DNA of 7,778 nucleotides. It comes from Firmicutes bacterium UBA1393. GTDB taxonomy: Bacteria; Bacillota; DTU025. The notes under the pieces were generated by a model. It did no database searches and was not told where the DNA came from. It saw only the letters and a program-made list of their open reading frames with translations. The stretch covers positions 422 through 8,199 of the forward strand of contig DBQN01000026.1 of NCBI GenBank assembly GCA_002305255.1. Direction: 5' to 3'. Position 1 is the first letter of the stretch. Each line of letters starts with the position of its first letter. Both the position numbers and the translations under genes were made by a program. Positions 7,510 to 7,778 of this stretch are shown here, piece by piece.

Positions 7510-7778
7510 TCATCCCCCTACCGGCAGGTAGCGCTCGAAGAACCCCAGGCACTCCCGGTTAATCAGGTCCAGGCACTCCCTCGCGCTGATGGACGTTGCA
7601 TGGCCGTTGAGGATGCGCGTGAGTATGGGGCTTGAAAGCGACAGATCAGTGAAGGTCAGGTGACCGGCGCCAGCGATGTGGAGGTTGTACACGCTGGTGT
7701 CGGCACCGTCGGCAGCGGCGAGCAGCCGCGCGTTCTCCTCATACTGAGGCCACTCGTCGAGGTGATCCCATGAACTGT
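7510..7778 (-). CDS. Alpha/beta hydrolase (PAF acetylhydrolase/dienelactone hydrolase-like), C-terminal part
   Basis: The frame is open to the window end, so the 5' part of the gene lies outside and about 88 codons are visible. The GTG at 7692 is an internal valine, because the protein-like sequence continues upstream (WDHLDEWPQYEENARLLAA). The segment VYNLHIAGAGHLTFTDLSL fits the last beta strand and the catalytic-histidine loop (GAGH) of alpha/beta hydrolases. The following LSSPILTRIL and the C-terminal ending INRECLGFFERYL resemble bacterial PAF-acetylhydrolase-like and dienelactone-hydrolase-like proteins, whose last helix ends in a similar FF..YL sequence. The nucleophile Ser and acid residue are expected in the missing part. 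An esterase or lipase role is likely, but the substrate cannot be told. Its 3' end faces the repeat array. Confidence 0.75.
   Translation of the reverse strand, partial: SSWDHLDEWPQYEENARLLAAADGADTSVYNLHIAGAGHLTFTDLSLSSPILTRILNGHATSISARECLDLINRECLGFFERYLPVGG

Overview
The window is high-GC bacterial DNA (roughly 60% G+C by eye). It encodes a type III glutamine synthetase and the deoxyxylulose-5-phosphate-independent (PdxS/PdxT) vitamin B6 pathway under a MocR-type PdxR regulator. Strong Shine-Dalgarno sites (AAAGGAGA before pdxS, AAGGAGG before the LCCL gene) and this gene set fit a high-GC Bacillota/Clostridia-like lineage. That placement is an inference; no rRNA or marker gene is present to test it.

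Layout. Positions 1-1860 (+) hold the glutamine synthetase III gene, cut at its 5' end by the window edge. It converges across a 20-bp gap on pdxR (1881-3281, -). A 119-bp divergent intergenic region separates pdxR from the pdxS-pdxT operon (3401-4273 and 4270-4839, +; 4-bp ATGA overlap). That region has a nearly symmetric pair of sigma-70-type promoters that share one -35 hexamer, with candidate operator half-sites between the two -10 boxes. pdxT converges on a small gene of unknown function (4887 to about 5234, -) that carries a run of four tryptophans. A long imperfect hairpin lies between them. Upstream of the small gene, on the same strand, is a secreted protein with two tandem LCCL domains (5331-6215, -).

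Positions 6216-7509 contain no gene I can support. Most of this stretch is a tandem array (about 6316-7322) of a 273-bp unit in about 3.7 copies. Three copies hold a 34-bp palindrome at an identical phase: perfect in the first, one mismatch in the second, degraded in the third. The window ends in the C-terminal part of an alpha/beta hydrolase related to PAF acetylhydrolase/dienelactone hydrolase (7510 to beyond 7778, -).

How the genes work together. PdxS and PdxT form the PLP synthase complex: PdxT releases ammonia from glutamine and PdxS builds pyridoxal 5'-phosphate from a pentose phosphate and a triose phosphate. PdxR, which binds PLP through its aminotransferase-like domain, is placed to sense the product and control the divergent operon. 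The neighbouring glutamine synthetase makes glutamine, PdxT's substrate; that link is metabolic and suggestive only. The LCCL protein, the small tryptophan-rich protein, the repeat array and the hydrolase form an accessory-looking right half with no visible link to B6 metabolism. I found no CRISPR array, tRNA, rRNA, intact transposase or phage gene, and no clear new multi-gene system. The strongest unexplained signal is the 273-bp array with its phased palindromes.
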